Source: an uncultured Alphaproteobacteria bacterium
GTDB lineage: Bacteria; Pseudomonadota; Alphaproteobacteria; HIMB59; GCA-002718135
Direction: 5' to 3'
DNA length: 64,000 bases
Assembly: GCA_902613275.1 (NCBI GenBank)
Contig: CACMGM010000002.1
Coordinates: forward strand, 1 to 64,000
Below, in pieces: positions 19,737 through 28,919 of the stretch. How positions within the stretch are numbered: position 1 is the first letter of the stretch; each line of letters opens with the position of its first letter. The notes beneath the pieces were generated by a model. That model did no database searches, was not told where the DNA came from, and worked only from the letters and a program-made list of their open reading frames with translations. Position numbers and translations under genes: made by a program.

Positions 19737-21659
19737 TTAATCTTTTTTATCTTCGTCTACTTCTTCAAATTCAGCATCTACAACTTTTTCATCTTTTGTA
19801 TTATCAGCTGATGGCTCAGCACCAGATGGATCTGGTTGTGGTCCAGCACCTTGAGGGTTTTGTTTATATATTGCTTCACCCATTTTTAAAGATGATTGAA
19901 CAAGTGCTTCAGTTTTAGATTTAATAGCTTCTAAATCCTCACCGTCTTTTACTTTCTTAAGCTCTTCAATATCCTCTGTGATTTTATTTCTATCAGCTTC
20001 AGGAATTTTATCTCCGTGCTCTTTTAAATTCTTTTCAGTTTCATTAATTAAACTATCAGCATGGTTTCTAGTATCAACAGCTTCTCTTTTCTTTTTGTCA
20101 GCTTCAGCATTTTCTTCTGCCTCTTTGACCATTTTTTCAATTTCTTCATCTGATAATCCGCCAGAAGCCTGGATCTTGATTTGTTGTTCTTTACCAGTTG
20201 ATTTGTCTTTAGCCGAAACGTTTACAATACCATTTGCATCGATATCAAAAGTTACTTCAATTTGAGGCATTCCTCTTGCAGCAGGTGGAATACCCACTAG
20301 ATCAAACTGACCTAGTAATTTGTTATCAGCAGCCATCTCTCTTTCACCTTGAAAAACTCTAATAGTTACTGCACTCTGATTATCTTCAGCTGTAGAAAAT
20401 ACCTGGCTCTTCTTTGTTGGGATGGTTGTGTTTTTATCAATAAGTTTTGTAAATACACCGCCAAGAGTTTCAATACCAAGTGATAAAGGTGTAACGTCAA
20501 GTAGTAGTACATCTTTGACATCACCTTGTAATACTCCTGCTTGAATTGCAGCACCAGATGCAACAACTTCATCTGGGTTAACACCTTTATTAGGTTCTTT
20601 ACCAAAGAAGTTTTTTACTATCTCCGTTACTTTAGGCATTCTTGTCATACCGCCAACCAAAATAACATCATCAATTTCAGCAGCTTGTAATCCAGCATCT
20701 TTGAGTGCCATTTCGCAAGGTTTTAAACTTTGGTTTAAAAGTTCGCCTACAATAGCTTCAAGTTTTGCTCTCGATAATTTAATCGTTAAATGTTTAGGAC
20801 CAGATTGATCAGCTGTTATGAATGGTAAGTTAACTTCTGTTTCAGTTGAACTTGATAATTCAATTTTTGCTTTCTCAGCAGCCTCTTTCAAACGTTGAAG
20901 GGCAAGTTTATCTGATCGTAAATCAATACCATTATCTTTTTTGAATTCGTCAGCAAGGTAGTCAATAATTTTAAGATCAAAATCTTCACCGCCGAGGTGC
21001 GTATCACCATTGGTTGATTTTACTTCAAAAACACCGTCACCAATTTCTAAGATAGAAATATCAAATGTACCTCCACCAAGATCGTAAACAGCAACTGTAC
21101 CTGTTTTCTTTTTATCTAAACCATATGCTAACGCTGCTGCAGTAGGCTCGTTAATAATTCTTAAGACTTCTAGTCCAGCTATTTTTCCAGCATCTTTTGT
21201 TGCTTGTCTTTGAGCATCATTAAAATATGCAGGAACTGTTATAACTGCTTGTGTAACAGTGTCTCCTAAATAAGACTCTGCGGTCTCTTTCATTTTTTGT
21301 AAAATAAACGCACTTATTTGACTTGGACTATATTTATCTCCACGTGCTTCTACCCAAGCATCACCGTTATCACCTTTTACAATTTTATAAGGTACTAATC
21401 CGCTGTCAGACTTAACAGCTTCATCCTCGAATGTTCTTCCGATTAATCTTTTTATGGCAAATAAAGTATTTTCAGAATTAGTTACTGCTTGTCTTTTAGC
21501 TGATTGTCCAACAAGTTTTTCTTTTGTGTCAGTGAATGCTACCATTGACGGTGTTGTTCTTCCACCTTCAGAGTTTTCAATTACTTTTGCTTCCTTACCG
21601 TCCATTACTGCAACGCAGGAGTTTGTTGTACCTAAATCAATACCAATTACTTTTGCCAT
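19737..21659 (-). CDS. dnaK: Molecular chaperone DnaK (Hsp70)
   Basis: ATP-driven Hsp70 chaperone, 640 aa. It starts [14 protein letters not shown], has the phosphate loops ([26 protein letters not shown]), the interdomain linker [15 protein letters not shown], the substrate-binding domain and helical lid, and the acidic tail EEVDED. It is the first gene of dnaK-dnaJ. The 124-bp leader holds a near-consensus heat-shock (sigma-32) promoter, so dnaK can be transcribed separately from the upstream hrcA-grpE pair. Confidence 0.99.
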   Translation of the reverse strand: MAKVIGIDLGTTNSCVAVMDGKEAKVIENSEGGRTTPSMVAFTDTKEKLVGQSAKRQAVTNSENTLFAIKRLIGRTFEDEAVKSDSGLVPYKIVKGDNGDAWVEARGDKYSPSQISAFILQKMKETAESYLGDTVTQAVITVPAYFNDAQRQATKDAGKIAGLEVLRIINEPTAAALAYGLDKKKTGTVAVYDLGGGTFDISILEIGDGVFEVKSTNGDTHLGGEDFDLKIIDYLADEFKKDNGIDLRSDKLALQRLKEAAEKAKIELSSSTETEVNLPFITADQSGPKHLTIKLSRAKLEAIVGELLNQSLKPCEMALKDAGLQAAEIDDVILVGGMTRMPKVTEIVKNFFGKEPNKGVNPDEVVASGAAIQAGVLQGDVKDVLLLDVTPLSLGIETLGGVFTKLIDKNTTIPTKKSQVFSTAEDNQSAVTIRVFQGEREMAADNKLLGQFDLVGIPPAARGMPQIEVTFDIDANGIVNVSAKDKSTGKEQQIKIQASGGLSDEEIEKMVKEAEENAEADKKKREAVDTRNHADSLINETEKNLKEHGDKIPEADRNKITEDIEELKKVKDGEDLEAIKSKTEALVQSSLKMGEAIYKQNPQGAGPQPDPSGAEPSADNTKDEKVVDAEFEEVDEDKKD

Positions 21660-21705
21660 ATTTTTTATCCTCTTTACTTAATTATTTACCAATTAACATT
21701 GGTTA

Positions 21706-21740
21706 CATTAGATATGGGGAAAAAGATTTAAAATACAAGG
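21706..21740 (-). promoter_or_regulatory. Sigma-32 (RpoH) heat-shock promoter for dnaKJ
   Basis: On the minus strand, CTTGTA (21739-21734) is followed after exactly 14 nt by CCCCATAT. The RpoH consensus is CTTGAA, 13-17 nt, CCCCATNT, so only one of the defined bases differs. Transcription would begin about 45-50 nt before the dnaK ATG. Confidence 0.8.
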
Positions 21741-21783
21741 ATGTTCCTGATTAATATTAAAAAAACAAGTAATTTGGGGATTT

Positions 21784-22455
21784 TTATGACTTTTCTTTAC
21801 TCTCATTTTCAGTATTGTCTTCTTCTTGTTCTCCTGTGGGTTCTTCTGTTTTAGCAACTGGTTTTTTGGAAACTCCAACCATTGCTGCTCTGAGTAATCG
21901 GTCATGCATTGTATAACCAGATTGGACTTCCTGTACTACTGTTCCTTCCTCCACATCATTATTTTCAACTTCCATCATTGCCTGATGAAAGTTATGATCA
22001 AATTTTTGATTTAAAGTTTCAATTTTTTTGACCCCGTGTTTTTCAAGAGTACTTTTGTATTCTTTAAGAACCATTTTTAAACCATCAATAAGATTTTTTA
22101 TACTTTCTGGATGATTTTCATCTTCTGGTAATGCGTCTAGTGCTCTTTCTAGATTATCTCCTGGCGATAAAATATCTCTTGCTAAATTTATGCTACCAAA
22201 TTTTATCGTTTCAATTTTTTCTCGTTCAAATCTTTTTCTAAGGTTTTCCATTTCAGCAAGTAACCGAATTTTTTCTTCTTTAAGTGTTTCTATTTCCTTT
22301 TCTAAACTATCTTCTTCTATATTATAATCTTCAGTTGTCTCTTCTGAGTCTGTGTTTTCTTGACTATCATTATTATCTTCTTCGTTTTCAACATTCTCAG
22401 AATCAGGTTCTTTAACTTCTTCTTGTTGGTTATCTTCTTCTTTTTTCTCAACCAT
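21784..22455 (-). CDS. grpE: Nucleotide exchange factor GrpE
   Basis: Releases ADP from DnaK. The 223 aa protein is longer than many GrpE proteins because of an acidic, low-complexity N-terminal tail (about 1-50, rich in Glu/Asp/Asn) and a Glu-rich C-terminal tail. The core has the coiled-coil dimer helix (LLAEMENLRKRFEREK) and the beta domain with the family motif (NHNFHQAMMEVEN, then VVQEVQSGYTMHDRLLRAAMVGV). Its start overlaps the hrcA stop by one base, so hrcA-grpE is a coupled pair. Confidence 0.96.
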   Translation of the reverse strand: MVEKKEEDNQQEEVKEPDSENVENEEDNNDSQENTDSEETTEDYNIEEDSLEKEIETLKEEKIRLLAEMENLRKRFEREKIETIKFGSINLARDILSPGDNLERALDALPEDENHPESIKNLIDGLKMVLKEYKSTLEKHGVKKIETLNQKFDHNFHQAMMEVENNDVEEGTVVQEVQSGYTMHDRLLRAAMVGVSKKPVAKTEEPTGEQEEDNTENESKEKS

Positions 22456-23501
22456 TAATCAATCACCTTTCCTATAATTTTGGATGTATAATCAACAAGA
22501 GGAACTATTTTGGAGTAGTTTAATCTTGTAGGGCCAACTACACCTATAGCTCCTATAATTTCTTGATCATTATTTTTATATGGGGCCATTACCATAGAAA
22601 GACCAGAGTGTTTAAACAAAAAATTTTTAGATCCAATAAAAATCTGAACCCCTTTTGCTTTTCCTGCCGTTTCTAATATATCTACAAAACTAGATTTTTT
22701 CTCAATTTCATCAAAAAGATTTCGTATTTGATCTAAATCTTTTGAAACTATTTCATCTTTGAGTAAATTTGATTGTCCATGTAAAAAAATATAAGGATTT
22801 TTACTATTAGGTTGGGTTTCTATAATGCCTTGTTGAATTAATTTTGAAGAAATTGACTCTAACTCATTTTGTGAATTTTTTATTTCTGTTTGTATTAATC
22901 TTTTAATTTGCGAAATATTTTTATTGGTAAACTTGGATGTAAGGTAGTTTGAAGCTTGTATTAATAATGAACTATTATATTTTCCATTATCTTCAATAAT
23001 GCGATTTTCTACTTCTCCATTCTCATAAGCGAGAATAAGCATTAATTGACTACTATTTAATCTTATAAACTCAACGTGCTTTAAGTTTTTTTGAAATTTT
23101 GGCGCAATAACTATTCCAGCATAACTTGATAAACCTGAAATAGCCTTAGATGCAACATCGAGAACCTCCTCGTAAGATTTGCCCTTAGTTAAGCACTGCT
23201 GTTTAATATTTTCTTTATCAACTTTCGATATTCTTCCAAATTCTAATAGCCCATCAACAAAAAATCTCATTCCTTTTTCAGTAGGCATTCGCCCAGCTGA
23301 TCTGTGTGGGGCATATAAAAGTCCTTCTTTTTGCAAATTCGACAGAATAGATCTGATTGATGCTGAGGAAAGATTTAATCCTCCCATCTTCATAATTGTT
23401 TCTGATCCTGCTGGAGACCCAGTTTTAAGATATGACTCAACTAATTTTTTGAAAATTAATTTCGATCTATCATTAATTTGTGCATATACATTATCAGACA
23501 T
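22455..23501 (-). CDS. hrcA: Heat-inducible transcription repressor HrcA
   Basis: Repressor that binds CIRCE elements (usually at groESL) and needs chaperonin for activity. The 348 aa protein has the N-terminal winged helix (SRSKLIFKKLVESYLKTGSPAGS through SSASIRSILSNLQKEGLLYAPH, with SAGRMPTEKGMRFFVDGL following) and the GAF-like C-terminal part ending IGVVGPTRLNYSKIVPLVDYTSKIIG. I find no CIRCE repeat upstream of hrcA, grpE or dnaK, so its target is probably groESL elsewhere. It is divergent from rph with 47 bp between the starts. Confidence 0.96.
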   Translation of the reverse strand: MSDNVYAQINDRSKLIFKKLVESYLKTGSPAGSETIMKMGGLNLSSASIRSILSNLQKEGLLYAPHRSAGRMPTEKGMRFFVDGLLEFGRISKVDKENIKQQCLTKGKSYEEVLDVASKAISGLSSYAGIVIAPKFQKNLKHVEFIRLNSSQLMLILAYENGEVENRIIEDNGKYNSSLLIQASNYLTSKFTNKNISQIKRLIQTEIKNSQNELESISSKLIQQGIIETQPNSKNPYIFLHGQSNLLKDEIVSKDLDQIRNLFDEIEKKSSFVDILETAGKAKGVQIFIGSKNFLFKHSGLSMVMAPYKNNDQEIIGAIGVVGPTRLNYSKIVPLVDYTSKIIGKVID

Positions 23502-23548
23502 AAAAATTTTATTTAAAAATAATATTTATCTATTATTATTAAATTTAT

Positions 23549-24259
23549 ATGAGAAAAGATAGATCCTTCAATCAAATGCGTGAGATTTCATTTGAGAAAA
23601 ATGTAAATATTCATGCTGATGGTTCATGCTTAGTAAAGTTTGGTAACACACATGTTCTTTGTCTAGCAACTATTGATGAGAAAGTTCCTCACTGGTTAAA
23701 AAATACTGGTAAAGGTTGGGTTACAGCAGAATATGGCATGCTACCAAGATCAACAAATACTAGAATGGACAGAGAGGCTGCAAAAGGAAAGCAGTCAGGT
23801 AGAACGCAAGAAATACAGAGGTTAATTGGACGTAGCTTAAGATCAATTGTGGATCTTTCAAATCTTGGAGAGCGTCAAATAAAAATAGACTGTGATGTAA
23901 TTCAAGCAGATGGTGGGACAAGAACTGCTTCTATCAGTGGCGGTTTTATTTCTTTATATCTGGCAATAGAAAAATTAAAGAAAAATTATAATCTCCAAAA
24001 AACAATTATTAAAAACTTTATAGGGGCAGTGTCAACTGGCATAGTTGAAAATAAAGCATTATTGGATCTAGATTATAGGGAAGACTCCAAAGCTCAAGTA
24101 GATGCAAATTTTGTAATTTGTGATTCAGATGAAATATCTGAAATTCAAGTTACTGGCGAAGAATTTTTTTTTAATGACAATCAATTTACAGAAATATTTT
24201 CACTAGCAAAAATTGGTGTTAAAGAAATAATTTCTAAACAAAAAGAGGCATTGAAATAA
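23549..24259 (+). CDS. rph: Ribonuclease PH
   Basis: Phosphate-dependent 3' exonuclease that trims tRNA precursors. The 236 aa length is typical. Conserved stretches are RKDRSFNQMREISFEKNVN at the N-terminus, GWVTAEYGMLPRSTNTRM, GRTQEIQRLIGRSLRS (active-site arginines) and CDVIQADGGTRTASISG. The late LDYREDSKAQVDANFVI motif contributes metal-binding aspartates. The gene is divergent from hrcA and followed after a single base by rdgB, a common alphaproteobacterial arrangement (hrcA facing rph-rdgB). Confidence 0.97.
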   Translation: MRKDRSFNQMREISFEKNVNIHADGSCLVKFGNTHVLCLATIDEKVPHWLKNTGKGWVTAEYGMLPRSTNTRMDREAAKGKQSGRTQEIQRLIGRSLRSIVDLSNLGERQIKIDCDVIQADGGTRTASISGGFISLYLAIEKLKKNYNLQKTIIKNFIGAVSTGIVENKALLDLDYREDSKAQVDANFVICDSDEISEIQVTGEEFFFNDNQFTEIFSLAKIGVKEIISKQKEALK

Positions 24260-24260
24260 A

Positions 24261-24842
24261 TTGGGCCAATTATTATTTTTTTCAAATAATAAAAATAAAA
24301 TAATTGAAATAAAAAAAATTTTTAAAAAAATTAATCTTAAAATTTTATCATTAAGTGATGTTAACTTAAGTGACGAACCAGCAGAAAATGGTCAAACTTT
24401 TGAAGAAAACGCTAAAATAAAATCAGAGTATGGATTTAACAAAACAGGCATTCCTTGTTTCGCAGATGATTCAGGAATATGCGTTGAGGCTTTGAATTGG
24501 AAACCTGGTGTTCTTTCAAAAAGATTTTTAAATAGTTTTAAAAGCACTGAAGATTGTTTTAGAAGTATTATTAAAAGTACTAAAAAGAGCCTTAAACAAA
24601 ATGCTCACTTTAAAACATCAATAAGCTTAACAATGCAAAAAGGTCATAACATAGTATTTAGTGGAAAAATTGAAGGAAAAATTTCTGATGAAATTAAAGG
24701 TGATTATGGGTTTGGTTATGATCCAATATTTATTCCTAAAGATTATAAAAAAACATTAGCTGAATTAAGTACAAAAGAAAAAAATGAAATTAGTCATAGG
24801 TCAATAGCCATCATAAAATTAGTTAATTTTTTATCTAATTAA
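24261..24842 (+). CDS. rdgB: dITP/XTP pyrophosphatase (RdgB/HAM1)
   Basis: Hydrolyses non-canonical purine triphosphates (dITP, XTP) to keep them out of DNA and RNA. The 193 aa protein has the HAM1 signatures: SNNKNKIIEIKKIF near the start, the catalytic FADDSGICVEALNW, GDYGFGYDPIFIP and the C-terminal ISHRSIAI. The start is TTG at 24261, one base after rph; starting later would remove the nucleotide-binding N-terminus. The 3' end overlaps the LpoA-like gene on the opposite strand by 8 nt. Confidence 0.95.
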   Translation: MGQLLFFSNNKNKIIEIKKIFKKINLKILSLSDVNLSDEPAENGQTFEENAKIKSEYGFNKTGIPCFADDSGICVEALNWKPGVLSKRFLNSFKSTEDCFRSIIKSTKKSLKQNAHFKTSISLTMQKGHNIVFSGKIEGKISDEIKGDYGFGYDPIFIPKDYKKTLAELSTKEKNEISHRSIAIIKLVNFLSN

Positions 24843-26163
24843 TTACAAAAGATTTACCGTTATTTATTTTTAATATATCGAGATCTCTTTCGATCATATT
24901 ATTTTTAAAATAAAAATTTCCATCTATTCCATCAAACCTTTTGTTTGAATTATTTAATAAATTTATTAAATCATCAAGTTTATAATCTTTTGTATAAATA
25001 AAATTTAATAATCCAATTAAATCATATGGTAGTGTTGAAATTCTTAAAAAATCTTCCTCATATATTTCTGTATAATTATATATTAAATTTTTTCTTCTTG
25101 TTTCAGGAACCCCTGGAAATATTGCACCTTGCAATGAAGGCTCGTAGAAAAAAGTTTTATCATCAATTACTCCAGTTCCCATAAACTGAACTATGTTAGG
25201 GTCTATATCGTAGAAAGGGAGAAGCGGAGCGACCTGCAGCAGATTCAGGCCATAATCAGCAATAAGAATGTGGGTAAAATCATAGTCGCTTGTTGTTTTG
25301 AATTTTTCTAATTTTTTTAATCTTTTTTTCGATTTTTCATCTTTTTTAGATGATAAAATTTGTTTTTGCCTGTTTAATTCATATTTTCTCAATTCATATT
25401 TTCCTAATTCCTTTATTGATTCTCTTACATTGGACAAATCGTTTTTATATGACGACCTATTAACTAAGATCGCTGAGCTTTCAAAAATTATTTCATCAAT
25501 AAAACTATTTATTAAATATCCGTATTCATTTTCAGGATAAAGCAGAGCTACTTTTGCATCTTCATTTAAAAATAAAAGTAGCTGTGAAAGTTCATTCTTG
25601 GGAAAGAAGTTAAATAAATAAATACAATCTTTTGCTAGTTTTGCTTGAGATGAAAATGAGAAAAAAAATACATTATGATTACAATAATTATTAATAATTT
25701 TTGTATACTTCGATTGAATAGGCCCAATGAATAATCGGCCAGGGGAAAGATTCTGTTCTATAATATTTTTTAGATCTTTATCGTTCTCGAAAAACTCTAT
25801 TTGTAAATTAATGTTCTTAACCTCTAAATTATAAATTCCTAACTCAAAAGTATTTAAAAATTGTTTCGTTGTTTGCGCATCATCATCTTTTGCAAACAAA
25901 GCAATAATTGTACTGTCCAAAATAGCATTATCTAAGGTTTTATTATCTCTATTTTCTTTATGCTCTTTTTTTTCAATCTCCTTGATTTTATTTTCATTTA
26001 TAACTTGTTTTTCAGAAATAGTGTTCTCTGGATTATTTTTTGGAACTTGTTTAGATAAATTTACTGGAGTACATGATATTATAAATATAAATATATATGA
26101 AATGAATAATATTATTAATGGCCTTTCAATTGTGGCAACACCAATAGGTAATTTAGATGACAT
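24835..26163 (-). CDS. LpoA-like penicillin-binding protein activator (lipoprotein)
   Basis: A 442 aa lipoprotein with a periplasmic-binding-protein type I fold. A hydrophobic stretch ends in the lipobox FIISC (about residue 31), then a Glu/Lys/Asn-rich linker (about 35-80), then the ligand-like domain (IALFAKDDDAQTTKQFLNTFELGIY, RLFIGPIQS, KVALLYPENEYGYLINSF, YDLIGLLNF). A Lys-rich insert of about 30 residues lies near 255-290. Its position facing rsmI matches lpoA in E. coli, where LpoA activates PBP1a. The only plausible ATG (26163) makes the 5' end overlap rsmI by 62 bp, which is odd; a rarer start further in is possible. Confidence 0.8.
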   Translation of the reverse strand: MSSKLPIGVATIERPLIILFISYIFIFIISCTPVNLSKQVPKNNPENTISEKQVINENKIKEIEKKEHKENRDNKTLDNAILDSTIIALFAKDDDAQTTKQFLNTFELGIYNLEVKNINLQIEFFENDKDLKNIIEQNLSPGRLFIGPIQSKYTKIINNYCNHNVFFFSFSSQAKLAKDCIYLFNFFPKNELSQLLLFLNEDAKVALLYPENEYGYLINSFIDEIIFESSAILVNRSSYKNDLSNVRESIKELGKYELRKYELNRQKQILSSKKDEKSKKRLKKLEKFKTTSDYDFTHILIADYGLNLLQVAPLLPFYDIDPNIVQFMGTGVIDDKTFFYEPSLQGAIFPGVPETRRKNLIYNYTEIYEEDFLRISTLPYDLIGLLNFIYTKDYKLDDLINLLNNSNKRFDGIDGNFYFKNNMIERDLDILKINNGKSFVIN

Positions 26164-26944
26164 AACTTATCGGGCTGTGAATATTCTCGAAGACTGTGAT
26201 ATTATTATTTGTGAAAATCCTAAACATTCGCTTAAATTACTAAATAAATTGGGCATTAAAAAGAAATTAATTGCGATACATGATTATAATGAACACAAAA
26301 TTATAGCACAGATTAAAAATTTATTAAAAAGTAAAAATTGTGTTCTAATTTCTGATGCTGGATCTCCACTTATTTCTGATCCTGGTTATAATTTAGTACA
26401 ATATTGCATTGAAAATAATGTTGGGATTACATCTGTTCCTGGTCCTTCATCAATTATATCGAGCTTACAATTATCTGGGTTACCAATATCAGAATTTACT
26501 TTTTTTGGTTTTGTACCAAAATCTAAAAAAAAAATAGAGGATCTTGTTAAAAATATTTCTCAAGAAAAAAGAACGTCTGTATTTTTTGTCTCAAGTCATA
26601 AAATAATTGTTTTTTTAGAATTTTTAGAGAGAATTGTGCCTGATAGATCAATTTCAGTTTGTAAAGAGCTTACAAAAATAAATGAATTTGTTTTTAGAGG
26701 AATTTCAAGAAAAATAAAAAACAACATACTAAAAAATAAAGAAAATATAAAAGGTGAGTTTGTTGTGGTTATTGATGGGAAGACAATAAAAAAACAAGAT
26801 TTTGACGAAATTGATTTGTATAAAGATGAGATAAAAAAAATGACCAAAAAATTTTCTTTGACCGACATCGTCGAAATAGTACATAAATTTACAAAAATTA
26901 ATAAAAATAAAATTTATAAATGGTTACTAAAATCAAAAAAATAA
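26102..26944 (+). CDS. rsmI: 16S rRNA (cytidine1402-2'-O)-methyltransferase
   Basis: SAM-dependent tetrapyrrole-methylase-fold enzyme that 2'-O-methylates C1402 of 16S rRNA. The N-terminal INGLSIVATPIGNLDDITYRAV fixes the start at ATG 26102; longer upstream extensions are not family-like. Later motifs include LISDAGSPLISDPGYNLV, SVPGPSSIISSLQLSGLP and GEFVVVIDG. About 280 aa. The 5' end overlaps the divergent LpoA-like gene by 62 bp, so each promoter must lie inside the other's coding region. The 3' end overlaps the BON-domain gene by 25 nt. Confidence 0.95.
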   Translation: MNNIINGLSIVATPIGNLDDITYRAVNILEDCDIIICENPKHSLKLLNKLGIKKKLIAIHDYNEHKIIAQIKNLLKSKNCVLISDAGSPLISDPGYNLVQYCIENNVGITSVPGPSSIISSLQLSGLPISEFTFFGFVPKSKKKIEDLVKNISQEKRTSVFFVSSHKIIVFLEFLERIVPDRSISVCKELTKINEFVFRGISRKIKNNILKNKENIKGEFVVVIDGKTIKKQDFDEIDLYKDEIKKMTKKFSLTDIVEIVHKFTKINKNKIYKWLLKSKK

Positions 26945-27522
26945 TAAAAATATCATCATTTCCAATTCTTTTGATCTTTGCTTTTTTTAATTATGGATGT
27001 TCACCAGCTGGTGTTCTTGCAACAGGAGGAAGCAGTGCGATGGTTGTTGCTGAAGGGGAGAGATCGCTTGGAACCGTTATTGATGATGCTACAATTAAAG
27101 TAAATATTGCTGCAAAATTCTTGAACGCAGAAAACAATCTTTTTATAAATATTAATACAAGTATTTTGGAGGGTAGAGTTTTGTTGACAGGACTTGTTGA
27201 TAATCAAGAAATAAGAGTTGATGCAGTAAGATTGGTTTGGGAAGTTGAGGGGGTCCAAGAAATAATAAATGAGATTGAAATTGGGAATAGATCCACTTTA
27301 AAAGATTATGCAAGTGACCTATGGATCAACACTCAAGCGAGAGCCATGGCAGCTAAAACAATAGGCATTAAATCAATTACTTTCAACTTTGAAACTATCC
27401 AAGGAAAGATTTATATTGCAGGCATCTCTTCGCGACCAGATCTTTTAGAAGAGATGATTATTGCTTTAAAAAATATAAAAGGAGTCAATGAGATAATTAA
27501 TTACGTAATTATCAAACAATAA
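26920..27522 (+). CDS. Dual BON-domain lipoprotein (DolP/YraP-like)
   Basis: A 200 aa outer-membrane lipoprotein with a signal peptide ending NYGC (about residue 27), followed by two BON domains: about 50-118 (ATIKVNIAAKFLNAENNLFININTSILEGRVLLTG) and about 125-200 (NTQARAMAAKTIGIKSITFNFETIQGKIYIAG). E. coli DolP (YraP) has the same layout and supports outer-membrane integrity and septal amidase control. rsmI-lpoA-yraN-diaA-dolP is the E. coli order; here rsmI overlaps dolP directly and yraN/diaA are missing. It converges on the HIT gene with 5 bp between. Confidence 0.85.
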   Translation: MVTKIKKIIKISSFPILLIFAFFNYGCSPAGVLATGGSSAMVVAEGERSLGTVIDDATIKVNIAAKFLNAENNLFININTSILEGRVLLTGLVDNQEIRVDAVRLVWEVEGVQEIINEIEIGNRSTLKDYASDLWINTQARAMAAKTIGIKSITFNFETIQGKIYIAGISSRPDLLEEMIIALKNIKGVNEIINYVIIKQ

Positions 27523-27527
27523 AAGTA

Positions 27528-27881
27528 TTATCGTAGTCTTCCTATTTTTTCTCCTGCTAAAATATGTAAGTGAAAATGTGGCACTTCTTGACCGCCATCT
27601 TCACCAGAATTTGTTATTAATCTATAACCGGTATTTTCAATATTAAGTTTATTTATTACGAATTCAACACTTTTAAAAAAAGATATGATATTTTCTTTAT
27701 TTGCATTTTTTAAAAAATCAGAAAAAGTAGTACATGGGAATTTTGGTATTCCTAAAACATGTATTTTAGCCTGGGGATTAATATCATTAAAAAACAAACT
27801 AAACTCATCTTCATAAATTTTATCACAAGGAATTTCTTTTCTTAATATTTTAGCAAATATATTATTTTCATCATACGTCAT
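27528..27881 (-). CDS. HIT-family nucleotide hydrolase (HinT-like)
   Basis: A 117 aa histidine-triad protein; relatives hydrolyse adenosine phosphoramidates. The triad is HFHLHILAG near residue 105, and the N-terminus (NIFAKILRKEIPCDKIYEDEFSLFFNDINPQAKIHVLGIPK) is typical of the HinT branch. It is the last gene of the his operon, 3 nt after hisE; the hisE-HIT pairing occurs in other alphaproteobacteria. The link to histidine synthesis is unclear, though it could clean up nucleotide by-products. Confidence 0.92.
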   Translation of the reverse strand: MTYDENNIFAKILRKEIPCDKIYEDEFSLFFNDINPQAKIHVLGIPKFPCTTFSDFLKNANKENIISFFKSVEFVINKLNIENTGYRLITNSGEDGGQEVPHFHLHILAGEKIGRLR

Positions 27882-27884
27882 ATT

Positions 27885-28157
27885 TTATTTTCTTTTGTCT
27901 AATTCTTTGTGAATTTCACTTATAGTAATTTTTTTTGACTTTAATAAAATGAGAAGATGATAGATTACATCTACAGCTTCTTCTATTGTTCTTTTTTTTG
28001 ATCCTTTTAAGAAATCTATAATTAACTCAGAAGATTCTTCTCCAAACTTTTGAGCTATCTTTTTTGGTCCTAGTTTTAATAATTTATTGGTGTAAGAATT
28101 TTTTTTTCTTGTTTGTATTCTTCTATTTAAAATTTCGTTTAATTCTTCAATTTTCAT
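27885..28157 (-). CDS. hisE: Phosphoribosyl-ATP pyrophosphatase
   Basis: Second step of histidine synthesis: splits PR-ATP to PR-AMP and pyrophosphate. The 90 aa MazG-like all-helical protein has KLLKLGPKKIAQKFGEESSELIIDFL, where the paired glutamates bind Mg, and EEAVDVIYHLLILL, which completes the site. The stand-alone form agrees with the separate hisI at 2.2 kb. It lies 5 nt after hisF and 3 nt before the HIT gene. Confidence 0.94.
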   Translation of the reverse strand: MKIEELNEILNRRIQTRKKNSYTNKLLKLGPKKIAQKFGEESSELIIDFLKGSKKRTIEEAVDVIYHLLILLKSKKITISEIHKELDKRK

Positions 28158-28162
28158 AAAGT

Positions 28163-28918
28163 TTAATCTCTGATGTTTATATTTTTATCTTTTAAGTATT
28201 TTTTTACTTCTTTAATGCTAATTTCATTGAAATGAAAGACTGAGGCTGCTAATAATGCATCGGCTTTACCTTTAACTACACCGTCATAAAAATGATCTAA
28301 AGCCCCAACTCCTCCACTTGCTATTACAGGTATCTTTAAAAATTCTGAAACCTTGCTTAATAGCTCATTGTCAAAACCAGATTTTGTGCCATCCTTGTCC
28401 ATTGATGTTAAGAGAATTTCACCTGCTCCTAATTTTTGAGCTTTTTCTATCCAAGTTAAAGCATGTAAATCAGTTTTCTTAGTCCCACCATGGGAATAAA
28501 CAAACCAATCATTGTTGTGTTTTTTTGCATCAACAGCCACAACTATACATTGGTTTCCGAAATATTCAGAAGCTTCTTTAATGATATTGGGATTTTTAAT
28601 TGCAGCAGAATTTATAGAAACTTTGTCAGCACCAGCTTTAAGTAAAGCTTGTATATTTTCTATTGATGAAATTCCACCGCCGACAGTAAGTGGAATAAAA
28701 ACCTCATTCGCAGTCTTTTTAACTACATTTACCATAGTATCTCTATTTTCTAATGATGCGCTAATATCTAAAAAACATATTTCATCAGCTCCATTATCAG
28801 AATAATGTTTTGCTTGTTCAACAGGATCTCCTGCATCTATCAAATTCAAAAAGTTGATTCCTTTTACTACTCTTCCATCTTTTACATCTAAGCACGGGAT
28901 GATTCTTACTTTTACCAT
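28163..28918 (-). CDS. hisF: Imidazole glycerol phosphate synthase cyclase subunit
   Basis: Cyclase half of IGP synthase; with HisH it converts PRFAR and ammonia to IGP and AICAR. A 251 aa TIM barrel starting [20 protein letters not shown], with catalytic Asp residues in that first strand and in [14 protein letters not shown], and phosphate-binding loops VGGGISS and [11 protein letters not shown]. One base separates it from hisA, and 5 nt from hisE. Confidence 0.98.
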   Translation of the reverse strand: MVKVRIIPCLDVKDGRVVKGINFLNLIDAGDPVEQAKHYSDNGADEICFLDISASLENRDTMVNVVKKTANEVFIPLTVGGGISSIENIQALLKAGADKVSINSAAIKNPNIIKEASEYFGNQCIVVAVDAKKHNNDWFVYSHGGTKKTDLHALTWIEKAQKLGAGEILLTSMDKDGTKSGFDNELLSKVSEFLKIPVIASGGVGALDHFYDGVVKGKADALLAASVFHFNEISIKEVKKYLKDKNINIRD

Positions 28919-28919
28919 T

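Noticed and set aside
21660..23548. CIRCE element (TTAGCACTC-N9-GAGTGCTAA) at hrcA, grpE or dnaK
   Set aside because: No such repeat is visible; HrcA probably acts on groESL outside the window.
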